Shown: positions 14,840-23,935, numbered from the stretch's first letter. The stretch: DNA of 64,000 bases from JAIESQ01 sp964495375 (GCA_964495375.1 CAZBWM010000021.1:1-64000); one strand, 5' to 3'. Notes: generated from the letters alone by a model not told the origin. A program made the numbers and translations.

Positions 14840-15475
14840 TCATTCGCCGAGCCGATCTTGGATTTCCTCGCGCCACACGCTCGCGAGCGCTGGGACCTCG
14901 AGCAGGCGCCGTAAGTCGTCCGGATTGGCATCGCGATTGAGCATCAGGGCGAACATCTCGACGACCGTGATCCGACGTTCGTCGGTGTGGACCTGCTCGA
15001 TCGAATCGCCAGGACCGACCTCTCCCTCTTCGGCGACCGCGAAGTAAATGCCCGGCCAGCCTGCCTTGAGAAAGGCTTTGACCATCGTGGGGTCACCGAA
15101 GCGGATCCCCAACTTGAAGCAGGGAAGCCTTGGCTGCGTGACGACCAGCCGGGCCGTGCCAATGCGGAACTCGTCGCCGATATGCACGCGGTTTTCGACG
15201 AGCCCCTCGGTGGTCAGGTTTTCGCCGAAAGCGCCGGGAGCGAGCTGCCGGCCGACTCGCGTTGCCCAGTCGGCGTAGTGTTCCGACGGATAGGCGTAGA
15301 CCGCTTTGTCGGGCCCGCCATGAACGGTCAAGTCAGCTTGCACGTCGCCGACCAGGTTCAGGGTGCGCAGTGCAATCCGGCTGGCCACTGGGTCTTTGAA
15401 GATGGCCGTACTGACGAGCGCACCTTGCCAAGGGACCTCACGAGGCATCCCGACATTGACCGACAGCACTCGCAT
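14840..15475 (-). CDS. MOSC domain protein, YiiM-like
   Basis: A 211-residue cytoplasmic protein matching YiiM-type MOSC proteins: LTVHGGPDKAVYAYPSEHY, then PGAFGENLTTEGL, and the VTQPRLPCFKLGIRFGD box with the conserved cysteine C119. MOSC domains bind molybdenum or sulfur carriers. YiiM enzymes reduce N-hydroxylated compounds such as 6-N-hydroxylaminopurine, so this is probably a molybdenum-cofactor-dependent detoxification enzyme. It is full length. It is the first host gene after attR. Confidence 0.88.
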   Translation of the reverse strand: MRVLSVNVGMPREVPWQGALVSTAIFKDPVASRIALRTLNLVGDVQADLTVHGGPDKAVYAYPSEHYADWATRVGRQLAPGAFGENLTTEGLVENRVHIGDEFRIGTARLVVTQPRLPCFKLGIRFGDPTMVKAFLKAGWPGIYFAVAEEGEVGPGDSIEQVHTDERRITVVEMFALMLNRDANPDDLRRLLEVPALASVWREEIQDRLGE

Positions 15476-15537
15476 GGCTGGGCTCCAGGGTCGTCAGCAA
15501 TTCACGGCATGGCACGTTGGGCTGCCAGGCCGGCCCA

Positions 15538-17031
15538 TCACAGTGTCTTGAGATATTCGAGCACGGCGTGCTTCTCGTCTTCGCTCAACTGCTCGGGGAA
15601 GCTGTGCCCGGCCGCGCTCTTGCCGCGTAGTTGCGTGTTGAAGTAGCGTCGCTTGTCGTCGGCGCGGCGCACGTCGGGCGGCAGCGCGTCGTACTCCTGC
15701 ACATCGAGTCCCACGCGCTGTTGGTCAAAGCCATCTTCGCTGCGCAGCCAGACCGTCGGGCGCTTCGTCTCATGCAGCACGTGCCAAAGCGTCGGCACCG
15801 AGCCATTGTGAAAATATGGAGCCGAGGCCCAAGCGCCACCGAGCGGCGGAGCGACGTAGCCGGTCGGTTTTTCGACAACGTTCAGCTTTCCGAACTCACC
15901 GAACCAACTGCTGTGGTAGAACCGCCGATGCTCGACCGGCATGCCGTCGAGCCGCACGCGATCGGTGCCGACTTCTTCGATGTCGACGCGCTTCTCGGGG
16001 TAGCTGCCGCCGGGACCATACGTGCCGTGGCACTCGGCACACGCGTGGTTGAAGATCGGGCGACCGCGCTCGGCCAACTCGCGATCGATCGCGTACGGGT
16101 ACCTAGGCGGCTCGACCGATTCGATCCAGGCAAGCACCTCCTGAAAGTCCGATTCCCAGGCCTTGATGGTGTCGGCCGAGTTGGCAGGCACGAGCACGAA
16201 CTGCATGATCACCCGCGCGGTCTTCGGCACGAAGCCGTCGATATAGAGGTGGGTTTTCTTTTTGGTGTTCCAGAACGGCGGCGCGTCGAGGTCGTAGTGT
16301 TCGAACGGGACTTGGCGCGGAGTTTTCAGCAGATCGAGGTTGTCGTCGCGCATGGCCGACAGCAGTACGCTGGCAGTTTGCGCGTTGGTCGCGCCGTTCG
16401 ATCGGCTCATCGGTATCATCGCGCCGCTGGCCCTGCCGGGCGTGAGCTGTCGGCCCGCGGCGACCTCGGCCTTGGCCACGTCCTGCATTAAGGTCTGAAA
16501 GGCGTAGTGCGAGTTCGGCAAACCGGGGATCACGCGGCCGGCCACCTTGCCGCCGTGGCAGCTCAGGCAGTTCATGGCCCAGCCAGCGCCGGCATCGACG
16601 ACGCCTAGCGGCGCGCCGTCGGGTGAGTCGGGATTGGGGACCAGCCCGTAGCGCGAGAAGGCCATGCGGCGGCGCTCGGCGGGCGTGGCCTTTTCGGCGG
16701 CGGATATCAACTCAGGTGGCCAGACGGTCCAGAGGGCGTCGAACTGGGCCGCGGTGAAGTCGACTGGCTGATAAGGCTTGCCGGTCAACAGGCGGTAGCC
16801 GCGCATCGCGTTCGTTTCGGGTGTCAGATTAACGGTATCCGCATCAGCGCTGGCTGCATCGCTCGTTGCTGCCGGAGCCAGTTCAGCAGTCCGCGCGGCT
16901 TGCACGGCAACAAACATTAGAAGCCCCGCGACGAACAGGCAGGCCGCCGTGCCGCGAAGAATGGAGCGGTGCCGTCGAACGACGCACAGAATCGAAATGC
17001 TGGCCGCAGTGCTCAAAACTAGTGCTCGCAT
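15538..17031 (-). CDS. Di-haem c-type cytochrome (peroxidase/RoxA-like)
   Basis: A 497-residue exported protein. Residues about 27-46 are a hydrophobic export segment. Two haem-binding CxxCH motifs are visible: CLSCH (155-159) and CAECH (331-335). The GLPNSHYAFQTL segment after the first haem and the YVAPPLGGAWASAPYFHNGS segment are typical of the di-haem cytochrome c peroxidase superfamily, including RoxA-type rubber oxygenases. It probably acts in the periplasm in electron transfer or oxidative chemistry; the substrate cannot be told from sequence. No redox partner gene is adjacent. Confidence 0.8.
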   Translation of the reverse strand: MRALVLSTAASISILCVVRRHRSILRGTAACLFVAGLLMFVAVQAARTAELAPAATSDAASADADTVNLTPETNAMRGYRLLTGKPYQPVDFTAAQFDALWTVWPPELISAAEKATPAERRRMAFSRYGLVPNPDSPDGAPLGVVDAGAGWAMNCLSCHGGKVAGRVIPGLPNSHYAFQTLMQDVAKAEVAAGRQLTPGRASGAMIPMSRSNGATNAQTASVLLSAMRDDNLDLLKTPRQVPFEHYDLDAPPFWNTKKKTHLYIDGFVPKTARVIMQFVLVPANSADTIKAWESDFQEVLAWIESVEPPRYPYAIDRELAERGRPIFNHACAECHGTYGPGGSYPEKRVDIEEVGTDRVRLDGMPVEHRRFYHSSWFGEFGKLNVVEKPTGYVAPPLGGAWASAPYFHNGSVPTLWHVLHETKRPTVWLRSEDGFDQQRVGLDVQEYDALPPDVRRADDKRRYFNTQLRGKSAAGHSFPEQLSEDEKHAVLEYLKTL

Positions 17032-17139
17032 GTCATGGCAGGGCTGCTCGGTACGATTCGGGGTTGCGGCACAATTATACGGCGCAATGGGCCCTGGGAA
17101 GCGTCCAACGACGATGTCCGTGGACGGGAAAAAAAGGGC

Positions 17140-17691
17140 CTACTGGATTGCGCAGCGATCGACGTGGGCGGCAAAATGCTCCAGCGGCGGTGTGGCGAGA
17201 CCGACGACCTTGGCAGCGTCGTCCCAGCGCCTGAGACGCACCGCGGCGGCGCAATGTGGCGAAGCTTCAAAGTCCGCACGTTCGGCGTCGCTGAGCAAAC
17301 CGCCCTGTAGTTCGAGGCTCACGAGCGACGGTCCGCTGAGCAGCTCGCGATAGGTTGGTTCGACGGTGCAGAGGTAGCGCTTCGCGGCAACGTGCATGCG
17401 CACCGGTTCGACCACTTCGGGCCCAAAGCGCTTGGCCAGCCAGTTGGCGGCAGCCGTCTCGTGGTGGTCGTCGATGCCTTGCTCTGGAGCGTCGTCGGGG
17501 AGCGAGTGCACCAGGTGGCCGACATCGTGGAGCAAGGCAGCGGCGACGAGCGGCGCGTCGGCCCCGTCGCGCTCAGCGAACAGGGCGGCCTGCAGTGCGT
17601 GCTCAAGTTGCGTGACGGCTTCGTGACCGTATTGTGAGCCGCCGCGCACGCGAAAGAGAGAGACGATTTCGAGCGTAGTAGGGTGGGGCAT
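17140..17691 (-). CDS. PhnZ-like HD-domain oxygenase
   Basis: A 183-residue HD-domain protein of the PhnZ type, mixed-valent di-iron oxygenases that cleave 2-amino-1-hydroxyethylphosphonate to glycine and phosphate. Residues matching the PhnZ active site are Y21 and E24 (QYGHEAVTQLEHALQ), H31, H55-D56 (LLHDVGH), H77 (DDHHE), H100, K104 (MHVAAKRY) and the RRWDDAAK segment. The match to the phosphonate-associated HD family is strong over the whole length. No PhnY, transporter or other phosphonate gene is nearby, so the actual substrate is open. Confidence 0.82.
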   Translation of the reverse strand: MPHPTTLEIVSLFRVRGGSQYGHEAVTQLEHALQAALFAERDGADAPLVAAALLHDVGHLVHSLPDDAPEQGIDDHHETAAANWLAKRFGPEVVEPVRMHVAAKRYLCTVEPTYRELLSGPSLVSLELQGGLLSDAERADFEASPHCAAAVRLRRWDDAAKVVGLATPPLEHFAAHVDRCAIQ

Positions 17692-17791
17692 GGCTCGCTA
17701 CCTTTCGGTCAATTTAATAAACTGTCGAATCGCCGATGATGTGATCGATTGAAAGGCCGAGAATTGTCGGGATCGAGTCGCCGCGGACAAT

Positions 17792-17817
17792 AAAAAAAGC
17801 CTGGCGAAAGCCAGGCT
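17792..17817 (-). terminator. Intrinsic terminator downstream of tRNA-Ala
   Basis: AGCCTGGC (17798-17805), GAAA loop, GCCAGGCT (17810-17817). On the minus strand the hairpin is followed by seven T residues, and it lies about 12 bases past the tRNA 3' end. Confidence 0.9.
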
Positions 17818-17828
17818 CTTTGACTAAG

Positions 17829-17901
17829 TGGAGGATAGGGGATTTGAACCCCTGACCTTCTGGCTGCCAGCCAGACGCTCTCCCAATTGAGCTAATCCCC
17901 C
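17829..17901 (-). tRNA. tRNA-Ala (anticodon GGC)
   Basis: On the minus strand a 73-nt cloverleaf starts GGGGGAT and ends with an ATCCTCC acceptor strand and discriminator A. The anticodon arm is TCTGG-CTGGCAG-CCAGA, giving GGC. The T arm is AGGGG-TTTGAAC-CCCT. No CCA is encoded. A terminator follows directly. Confidence 0.95.
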
Positions 17902-18120
17902 GATGGTATGATCACGGTCAATCGCTGCTGGGCCACGACCAAATACTGCCTTGGTACTCGCTTCCTTCGGCCAGCCTCAAGGCAGACCTTGTGGCAAATT
18001 GTCCGGTTACCTAAAGTGACGCGAACAACGGCCTTGCAGGTGATCGGACGATCCGAAACCACCCGCCGGCCGGGCATTCAGGCAACTAGGCTCGAATCGA
18101 TCTAAGCCCATACTACCTCA

Positions 18121-19407
18121 ATGCTTGCCATCGGGCCAAGTGGCTCACCACAACAGGCAAACCTATCACCCCCCTCGCCGACTGTCAAGAACGCCGGTCG
18201 CTGCTCGGAGCACTTCGACTTGTCACGTAGGACTATCTGGACCGTCGTCAAGTTCGCTGCTTCGGCCAGCCTGGTTGCGGCATTGGTTTATCAGGCCGTA
18301 AACGAAACGCAGGGAAACGGTCTCGACTGGACGAGACAACCTCCGCGCAGTTGGCCCTTGCTGGGGGCCGCCTGGGCCGCGATGTTCTCGAGCCTGGTGA
18401 TCACCATTGTACGGTGGTACCTGCTCGTGCGAGCGCTCGATATCCCGTTCCGGTTGCGTGACGCTTTCCGGCTCGGCTTCCTCGGCTACATGTTTAACTT
18501 TGTTTCGCTCGGAAGTGTCGGTGGCGACTTGTTTCGCGCGATTTTCATCGCGCGCGAAGCGCGCGAGCATCGCGCCGAGGCCGTGGCCACGGTGCTGATT
18601 GATCGCATCATCGGGCTCTACGTTCTGTTCGTGATCGCTGCCGTGGCCCTGGTGTACAACGGATTGACCGACTCGCCGGTTCGCGAGATTCAGGCCATCA
18701 ACTGGTTGACCTGGGTATCGGTGGTCGGTGGGGCGATTGGCATCGTGATGCTGCTGGTGCCGGGCTTCACCGATGGCCGCTTGTCACAGTTTCTCAGCAA
18801 TCTCCCCAAGGTCGGCCCGACGATCGGCAAGCTGCTCGTGGCCGTGCGGATTTATCGCCGCAAAGTGGGAGTGCTATTTTGGGTCACCTTGCTGACCGTG
18901 GCCGTGCATGGCCTGGGGACGTTGGGCGTGTACTTCAGTGCTCGGGGTCTGATCGCGGAGACGCCCACCTTAGCCGAGCATTTTGTGATCGTACCGCTGG
19001 CGATGGTGGCTTCTGCATTGCCGCTGCCACTGATGGGGTTGGGCGCTGTTGAAGCGGCGCTGAAGGTGCTCTACGCCCAGGTACCGGTCACAGCGAAACT
19101 TGGCGTCGGTGAAGTCTTGCGGATCTCGGTCGTGTTTCGCGTCATACAGATTCTCAATGCCCTGGTCGGTGGTGCCATCTACTTGTACAGCCGCCGGCAG
19201 GTGACCGAACTGATGCACGAAGCTGAATACGTGGCCGCTCACGGCGGCGAGATGAACACGCTCGACGCGGCGATCGCCCAGGAAAAACGAGCGGGTGAGC
19301 ACGGAGCCAAGGCGGATGGCAAGAAAAGCACGCGCACAATGCTGCTGTTGTCGTTGCTCGTCATGGCCGTGGCGGCTAGCGGTTTCTCTTGCCTGGCCAT
19401 GCGCTAG
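18121..19407 (+). CDS. Lysylphosphatidylglycerol synthase-type transmembrane protein
   Basis: A 428-residue integral membrane protein of the UPF0104/LPG_synthase_TM family, with about eight hydrophobic segments between residues 45 and 360 and a hydrophilic tail with a final hydrophobic helix. Family landmarks are WYLLVRALDIPFRLRDAFRLG, the LGYMFNFVSLGSVGGDLFRA loop, DRIIGLYVLF and the PLPLMGLGAVEAAL segment. It lacks the soluble C-terminal synthase domain of MprF, so it is a flippase-like module of unknown lipid substrate. The N-terminal 40 residues are poorly conserved and the start may be later; no clear Shine-Dalgarno is seen. Confidence 0.82.
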   Translation: MLAIGPSGSPQQANLSPPSPTVKNAGRCSEHFDLSRRTIWTVVKFAASASLVAALVYQAVNETQGNGLDWTRQPPRSWPLLGAAWAAMFSSLVITIVRWYLLVRALDIPFRLRDAFRLGFLGYMFNFVSLGSVGGDLFRAIFIAREAREHRAEAVATVLIDRIIGLYVLFVIAAVALVYNGLTDSPVREIQAINWLTWVSVVGGAIGIVMLLVPGFTDGRLSQFLSNLPKVGPTIGKLLVAVRIYRRKVGVLFWVTLLTVAVHGLGTLGVYFSARGLIAETPTLAEHFVIVPLAMVASALPLPLMGLGAVEAALKVLYAQVPVTAKLGVGEVLRISVVFRVIQILNALVGGAIYLYSRRQVTELMHEAEYVAAHGGEMNTLDAAIAQEKRAGEHGAKADGKKSTRTMLLLSLLVMAVAASGFSCLAMR

Positions 19408-19436
19408 CAAAGTGATTGTGCACCGTGTGCAGCGGC

Positions 19437-20327
19437 TCACTCGGCGTGCGGCTTTCCATCAATCGTGACATCGCCGCTGTGGTTGACGATGGCCGGCGCG
19501 GTCTTCGGCAGCAGGTCGCTATCGAGCACATTGACACGGGCCGGGTACTCGACCAAGAGCTGCGCCTCGGCATTGTCTCCCAACACACACTGATCGATCG
19601 TCGCGAGCGATGCGCCGACGACAGCCACGCCGCTACGGCCGTTGCCGCGCGAAGTGATCCCGCCGAGCAGGCAATCAACCGCGTCGTGCACTTGGATGCC
19701 ATCGATCTGATAGCCCTGAATCGTGAGATTCTGAATGACGACGTCGTGCACCTTATAGAGGGTCAGGCCGGTCGTGTGCGCTGCGCACGAGAGTGCATAG
19801 TCGTCGATCATCCGCTCGTCTTCGATGCGAAAGTACAGGTAGCCGCCGTCGAGAAACCACTCGAGCGGGGCCAATTTCGGCAGTGCTCCGCCGCGCCCAG
19901 TGGGATGCCGCTGCGCCGGCACGTTGTTCAAGTACAATTGCTGATAGGCCAGCCGTCGCGGATTGAATCGGAACACCGCGCCCTGGTTTGACTCCCACAC
20001 TTCAGGCGGAATCGGCAGCCGACCATCAAGCGTGGCGCCGTTGCCTTCGATCACAAAGGGGTGACCCGGCAGACCGCTGTGATGGCCACCGACCAGGCTC
20101 GCACTTTCGAGATACGGCTTCCCAGAATCGGCCAATACGATTCGGTCGCCGGCTCCACAAGCGCGCAACGCCCGGCCGATTGTGCGAAACGGGCCATCTT
20201 GCGTCCCCGTGGTCGCGACGAGACCGCTGAAAGTGTCGTCTCCACCAAAGTTGTTCACGAACCAGTCGCGAGCGGTCAATGGCGTGGCAACAAAGGCAAC
20301 GGCGCAGAATAGCGATAGTACGCGCAT
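19437..20327 (-). CDS. Secreted right-handed beta-helix protein
   Basis: A 296-residue protein starting at ATG 20327 (a GTG at 20342 is possible). A signal peptide (LSLFCAVAFVATPLTARD) is followed by the DGPFRTIGRALRACGAGDRI motif common at the start of parallel beta-helix proteins. Short beta repeats follow (VIQNLTIQGYQIDGIQVHDA, GRSGVAVVGASLATI). Such proteins often bind or cleave polysaccharides; no catalytic residues are identifiable, so a binding or structural role is equally possible. Its promoter region is divergent from the macrodomain gene. Confidence 0.75.
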   Translation of the reverse strand: MRVLSLFCAVAFVATPLTARDWFVNNFGGDDTFSGLVATTGTQDGPFRTIGRALRACGAGDRIVLADSGKPYLESASLVGGHHSGLPGHPFVIEGNGATLDGRLPIPPEVWESNQGAVFRFNPRRLAYQQLYLNNVPAQRHPTGRGGALPKLAPLEWFLDGGYLYFRIEDERMIDDYALSCAAHTTGLTLYKVHDVVIQNLTIQGYQIDGIQVHDAVDCLLGGITSRGNGRSGVAVVGASLATIDQCVLGDNAEAQLLVEYPARVNVLDSDLLPKTAPAIVNHSGDVTIDGKPHAE

Positions 20328-20426
20328 CAAACGGCAGGTCACGCGAACTCTCCGGAAGGTTTATAGGACTGCGTGCGAGTAGTCTTCAAGTTTAGCACGC
20401 TCGCGTAGAATGCCGGTTACGCGGGT

Positions 20427-20432
20427 TATAAT
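20427..20432 (+). promoter_or_regulatory. Candidate -10 box of the macrodomain gene
   Basis: A perfect TATAAT hexamer 37 bases before the macrodomain ATG, in the divergent intergenic gap. No good -35 match is visible at the usual spacing, so the promoter call is tentative. Confidence 0.4.
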
Positions 20433-20469
20433 ACCGATCGACTCATGAGGATTGCCAGGGGAATTGCCG

Positions 20470-21033
20470 ATGCGTATCGCGATCGCCGGCCAGAGCCTGG
20501 AGCTGACGCAGGGAGATATCACCCAGCAGGACGTCGATGCGATCGTTAATGCGGCCAACAGCCAATTGGCTGGTGGCGGCGGAGTCGACGGCGCCATCCA
20601 TCGGCGGGCTGGCCCCGAGATCATGGCCGAGACCGCGCGCCGCTACCCGACGGGCTGCCCGACCGGCAGCGCGGTCATCAGCGGCGGTGGGCAACTCCCC
20701 GTGCGATATGTCATTCATGCGGTTGCGCCGCGCTGGCGCGGGGGCGTGGCCGACGAAGCTGAATTGCTGGCGGCGGCCTATCTCGCGGCATTCCGCCTTG
20801 CCTTGGAGTACGAGTGCCAATCGATCGCGCTGCCGTCGCTGGGCACGGGAGCCTATGGTTATCCGCTCGATCGCGCGAGCCGCGTGGCACTGGGGACGGC
20901 GATCGATTTTTTACGCGACCAACGCGCGCCGGCGCTAGTGAGGTTCGTGCTCTTCGACAGCAGGGCCTTCGGTGCCTTCGCGGCGGCGCTTGAAGAGCTC
21001 AACGCAACCGGCCAATCGGGTTCGACAACTTAA
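20470..21033 (+). CDS. Macrodomain protein, probable ADP-ribosyl hydrolase
   Basis: A 187-residue single-domain protein with ATG 20470 preceded by AGGGGA. The macrodomain signatures are VDAIVNAANSQLAGGGGVDG (substrate Asn and Gly-rich loop), the HRRAGPEI helix and PSLGTGAYGYPLDRA (distal ribose loop). This is the MacroD/YmdB class, which removes ADP-ribose from proteins or deacetylates O-acetyl-ADP-ribose in the cytoplasm. No sirtuin or ADP-ribosyltransferase is adjacent; the gene appears monocistronic. Confidence 0.92.
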   Translation: MRIAIAGQSLELTQGDITQQDVDAIVNAANSQLAGGGGVDGAIHRRAGPEIMAETARRYPTGCPTGSAVISGGGQLPVRYVIHAVAPRWRGGVADEAELLAAAYLAAFRLALEYECQSIALPSLGTGAYGYPLDRASRVALGTAIDFLRDQRAPALVRFVLFDSRAFGAFAAALEELNATGQSGSTT

Positions 21034-21239
21034 GCATGCGAACGCCTGCGCGTATCGATCAAGTGCTCCCTTGCTTGGTGCGACTGCGATCGATCGCGGG
21101 GGCATTCCCGTAGCCCAACAGCGACGCGAGTGAATATCGCCAGGCGTTCCAGCGGGCCGCGGCCGGGGCACTCGTCGCCGGCCAGTAGCGACAAATAACC
21201 ACGCGCCAGCTCGACCCGCCCGCTGCGATCGCTTCGGCA

Positions 21240-22691
21240 TCAAGGTTCGGCAGGTAAATCGATGCCCAGCTTTGCCAGGTGAGCATCGAGCGAGTGGCGC
21301 GCCCAGGGCAATGCCTGCAGGGGAGCATCGTCGTAAGCTCGCGCCAGCAGTTCGTCGAATGTCGTGGCCCCTTCGTCGTACACGCGCCGAATCTTGTCTT
21401 CTCTCCACTGGCGATGCGCTAGCTGTTTGGTGAGGAACTCGCGAACGTCTCCCAACGGTTGGCCATGCGACGGGATGATCAGCTTGCACTGGACGTCGAG
21501 CAGTCGTTCCAGGCTGCCCATGAAAGCCGTCATATCTCCGCCAAAGCTCCGCGAGACGACAATCGAACCAGGGTTGGCCACCATGTCGCCGGCCAGAAGT
21601 GACCCAGTCGATTCCTCCAGAAAGCAGAGATGACCGGGATCGTGACCCGGCGTGTGGATACACCGCAATCGCCATTGGAGATCGCGGCCACTAACGAGTA
21701 CCTCGTTGTCGTGCAGCTCACGATCAATCGTAAAGGAAACTTGCGAAGCTGTGGCCGGATGGGCCATGATCGGCGCATCGTACCGGCTGCGCAACTCCTC
21801 CGCTGAAGAGACGTGGTCGGGATGCGAGTGACTCAGAAGAACTCCCTCGACTTTTCCCCCCAGCTCGAGCAAGTGATCGATCTGACGTACCAGGTGGTCG
21901 AGTGCCCCCGGGTTCTTCGCGGCCGGGTCGATGACGAACAGCGATTCTTCCCCAATGATCAGGCAGTTCGTGTGCGTCGCCGGCGGTAGCGTCGCGCTCT
22001 CGACCGGCACCAGGGTAATTCCGCGGCGAATCTCAAACCAATTGTGCTCGCCCGGAGATCGCTCCGTTCCACGCGTAAGCAGTCGCAGTGCGCCAGGCAA
22101 CCCGGCGGCCGCCAGTTGCCGCAACGTGTAGGCCACGGGCGTGGAAATCCGCATCTCGCCACGATGCCAACGCGCTCGCGCCGCGGCCGGCGTGAGCCAA
22201 TCAAGCCCGACGATTTCGCCCGCGATCAACTCTTCTTGTTGGTCGCCGTGCAATCGATGCAGAAAATACCGCGTAGCGAAGCGCACCGGCGCGAACGACG
22301 GCGTCAGCCACTCCCCGGCCGGCTCAAACTCCTGAGCGTCGATCGACAGCGCATGCCTGGTGAGAAAATCGCTGAAGTTCAGGCTCTCCTGCAATAGTTG
22401 CTGCCGCGCTTGCCGCAACGGTTCTCGCGAAGGTAGTTCCCCACTCACACAAAGCAGGCCCGTTTCCTCGAAAACCTCGCGCACCGCTGCCAGGATCGCG
22501 CGTGCATCGACCTCGCTCTGCGCATTGACCACAGAGCGGGCGCTTTCGCTTTCGTTCAGTCGCCCGCCCGGGAAGACGTGGTGCCCCGCCATGAAGCGCA
22601 GCGCCGGACTGCGCCGCGCCAAGAGCACTTCTGGCTCAGCGTCACCACGCACCAGAATACAGGCGGCCGCGGAGCGTGGTTCGGCAGGCAT
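21240..22691 (-). CDS. NUDIX hydrolase fused to metallo-beta-lactamase-fold hydrolase
   Basis: A 483-residue protein starting at ATG 22691 (GAAGGA upstream). Residues about 1-225 are a NUDIX domain of the NUDT19/coenzyme-A-pyrophosphatase-like type with GHHVFPGGRLNESE and AAVREVFEETGLL. Residues about 240-480 are an MBL-fold domain with SHSHPDH (metal ligands), HTPGHDPGHLC, LAGDMV and IPSHGQPL, followed by a LACTB2-like C-terminal winged helix (LPWARHSLDAHLAKL). Both active sites look intact. The fusion suggests consecutive hydrolysis of one substrate, for example pyrophosphate removal and thioester or phosphodiester cleavage; the substrate is unknown. Confidence 0.87.
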   Translation of the reverse strand: MPAEPRSAAACILVRGDAEPEVLLARRSPALRFMAGHHVFPGGRLNESESARSVVNAQSEVDARAILAAVREVFEETGLLCVSGELPSREPLRQARQQLLQESLNFSDFLTRHALSIDAQEFEPAGEWLTPSFAPVRFATRYFLHRLHGDQQEELIAGEIVGLDWLTPAAARARWHRGEMRISTPVAYTLRQLAAAGLPGALRLLTRGTERSPGEHNWFEIRRGITLVPVESATLPPATHTNCLIIGEESLFVIDPAAKNPGALDHLVRQIDHLLELGGKVEGVLLSHSHPDHVSSAEELRSRYDAPIMAHPATASQVSFTIDRELHDNEVLVSGRDLQWRLRCIHTPGHDPGHLCFLEESTGSLLAGDMVANPGSIVVSRSFGGDMTAFMGSLERLLDVQCKLIIPSHGQPLGDVREFLTKQLAHRQWREDKIRRVYDEGATTFDELLARAYDDAPLQALPWARHSLDAHLAKLGIDLPAEP

Positions 22692-22776
22692 CGTGCTGGT
22701 GTCCTTCTCGGCAGGTGAACGAGCTTGTGCGAGATGCAATCGCGGGCTAGTCGAGAGTCTCAATCGATGCCAGGCT

Positions 22777-23727
22777 TTAGCGCAGCACGCCATCTTCCGC
22801 ATCGAGTAGCTGCGAGTTTGAGACGGAATTACCGAGCGCGTCATACTGGTCGAACGTCCAAACGACGTGCTTTGTTTTTGGATTGAGCTCAATCAACAAC
22901 GGTTGCCCGCGGCCGGCATGGCAATTGCCGATAACGTAGTGACCGCTGGGAAGCACCTCGATTGTTGTGACCCACGCCAGCATGATCCCCGGCAGATCCG
23001 CCTGCTTGATTTGCCAGACGATTTCCTTTTGCGGTGTCACTTCGAGCACACTGTGGCCGTTGCCGGTGGTGATCAAGGTGTTGCCGTTCGGCAGTCGCAC
23101 CGCCGCGAAGCATTTGTTGCCAAACGCCTCGGGACCATGTCCTGGCTTGGGTTCCCTGTCGAACAAGGGGACCGAGTATTCCCAAATCACGTTGCTCGCG
23201 GCGTCATACTCGCGCACTGCGCCGTCCCCTTCGTGACAAACGAGGTAATGGCCACTCTTCAGCTTTCTCGCTAAACGAGTGTCGGTGTGAGGATGGGGAT
23301 GGTCGACTTTGAGCTTGACTTCGTGCAACAGTTTTCCCGAGCGATCGATCTCGATGATCCGCGCCGGCCCGCTCTCGGCAATCATCACGTGCCCGTCGCC
23401 GAGCGGCTGAAAGGAGTGAACTTCCACTGGCTTGCCAGCGTTGCCATTGGACGTCGCCGAGTCGTACTTCCAAACAACGCTTCGCCCAGCGCGGTCAATT
23501 TCCACAACCTTGCTGCTCCCTTGCTGCGTCATGAGGTTGCCGTTGGGCAGAACGTGCAGATCATGAATTCCGCCCCAGGGCATTTCCCATTCAACCTTTC
23601 CGTCGCGTCCGACGATCACGAGCTTGTCGTTGCCTTGGGTGAGAAGCCGGTGTTGCCCACTAGCGGCGGAGGTCAGAAGGCCAGCGAGCGAAGCGACTAG
23701 CAAGCAGATTCGAGGTTTCATGGGCAT
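22777..23727 (-). CDS. Secreted beta-propeller protein (PQQ-like/arylsulfotransferase-like)
   Basis: About 316 residues; ATG 23727 or 23721 are possible starts. A signal peptide (ICLLVASLAGLLTSAASG) is followed by six or so repeated blades with pattern G-DGKVEWEMP, DRAGRSVVWKYD, DAASNVIWEYS, TPQKEIVWQI and NPKTKHVVWTFD, each preceded by an LPNGN-like turn. These W-containing blades are typical of PQQ-like propellers and arylsulfotransferase-like proteins. No catalytic residues are assigned. It is probably a periplasmic or surface binding protein. Confidence 0.75.
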   Translation of the reverse strand: MPMKPRICLLVASLAGLLTSAASGQHRLLTQGNDKLVIVGRDGKVEWEMPWGGIHDLHVLPNGNLMTQQGSSKVVEIDRAGRSVVWKYDSATSNGNAGKPVEVHSFQPLGDGHVMIAESGPARIIEIDRSGKLLHEVKLKVDHPHPHTDTRLARKLKSGHYLVCHEGDGAVREYDAASNVIWEYSVPLFDREPKPGHGPEAFGNKCFAAVRLPNGNTLITTGNGHSVLEVTPQKEIVWQIKQADLPGIMLAWVTTIEVLPSGHYVIGNCHAGRGQPLLIELNPKTKHVVWTFDQYDALGNSVSNSQLLDAEDGVLR

Positions 23728-23935
23728 TTTTGGCTCGGGTGACGGACTGCGGTCGAGTGAACCGCGGAAACTGGGCGGCCGATGCAATTGTGGAATATAA
23801 AGGGAGTTCTACCGTCGCAGCATCCCAGTCTGCCCGCGACCGGAGATTCCATGGGACATTTCTTGTATTCTAGGGACTGCTTTCGCTCGACCGCCACGGC
23901 GCCATCGCCCCCTCCTGTTGATCACCAACCCTCGC

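Noticed and set aside
14569..14931. Minus-strand frames with WNRTSNLRIRSL or GIEPATCGLEVFNVP-like sequence
   Set aside because: These read the tRNA-derived attR sequence in a coding frame, a common misannotation next to tRNA fragments.
20935..21675. 246-codon minus-strand frame after the macrodomain gene
   Set aside because: It overlaps the 3' ends of two well-supported genes in another frame and shows no domain.
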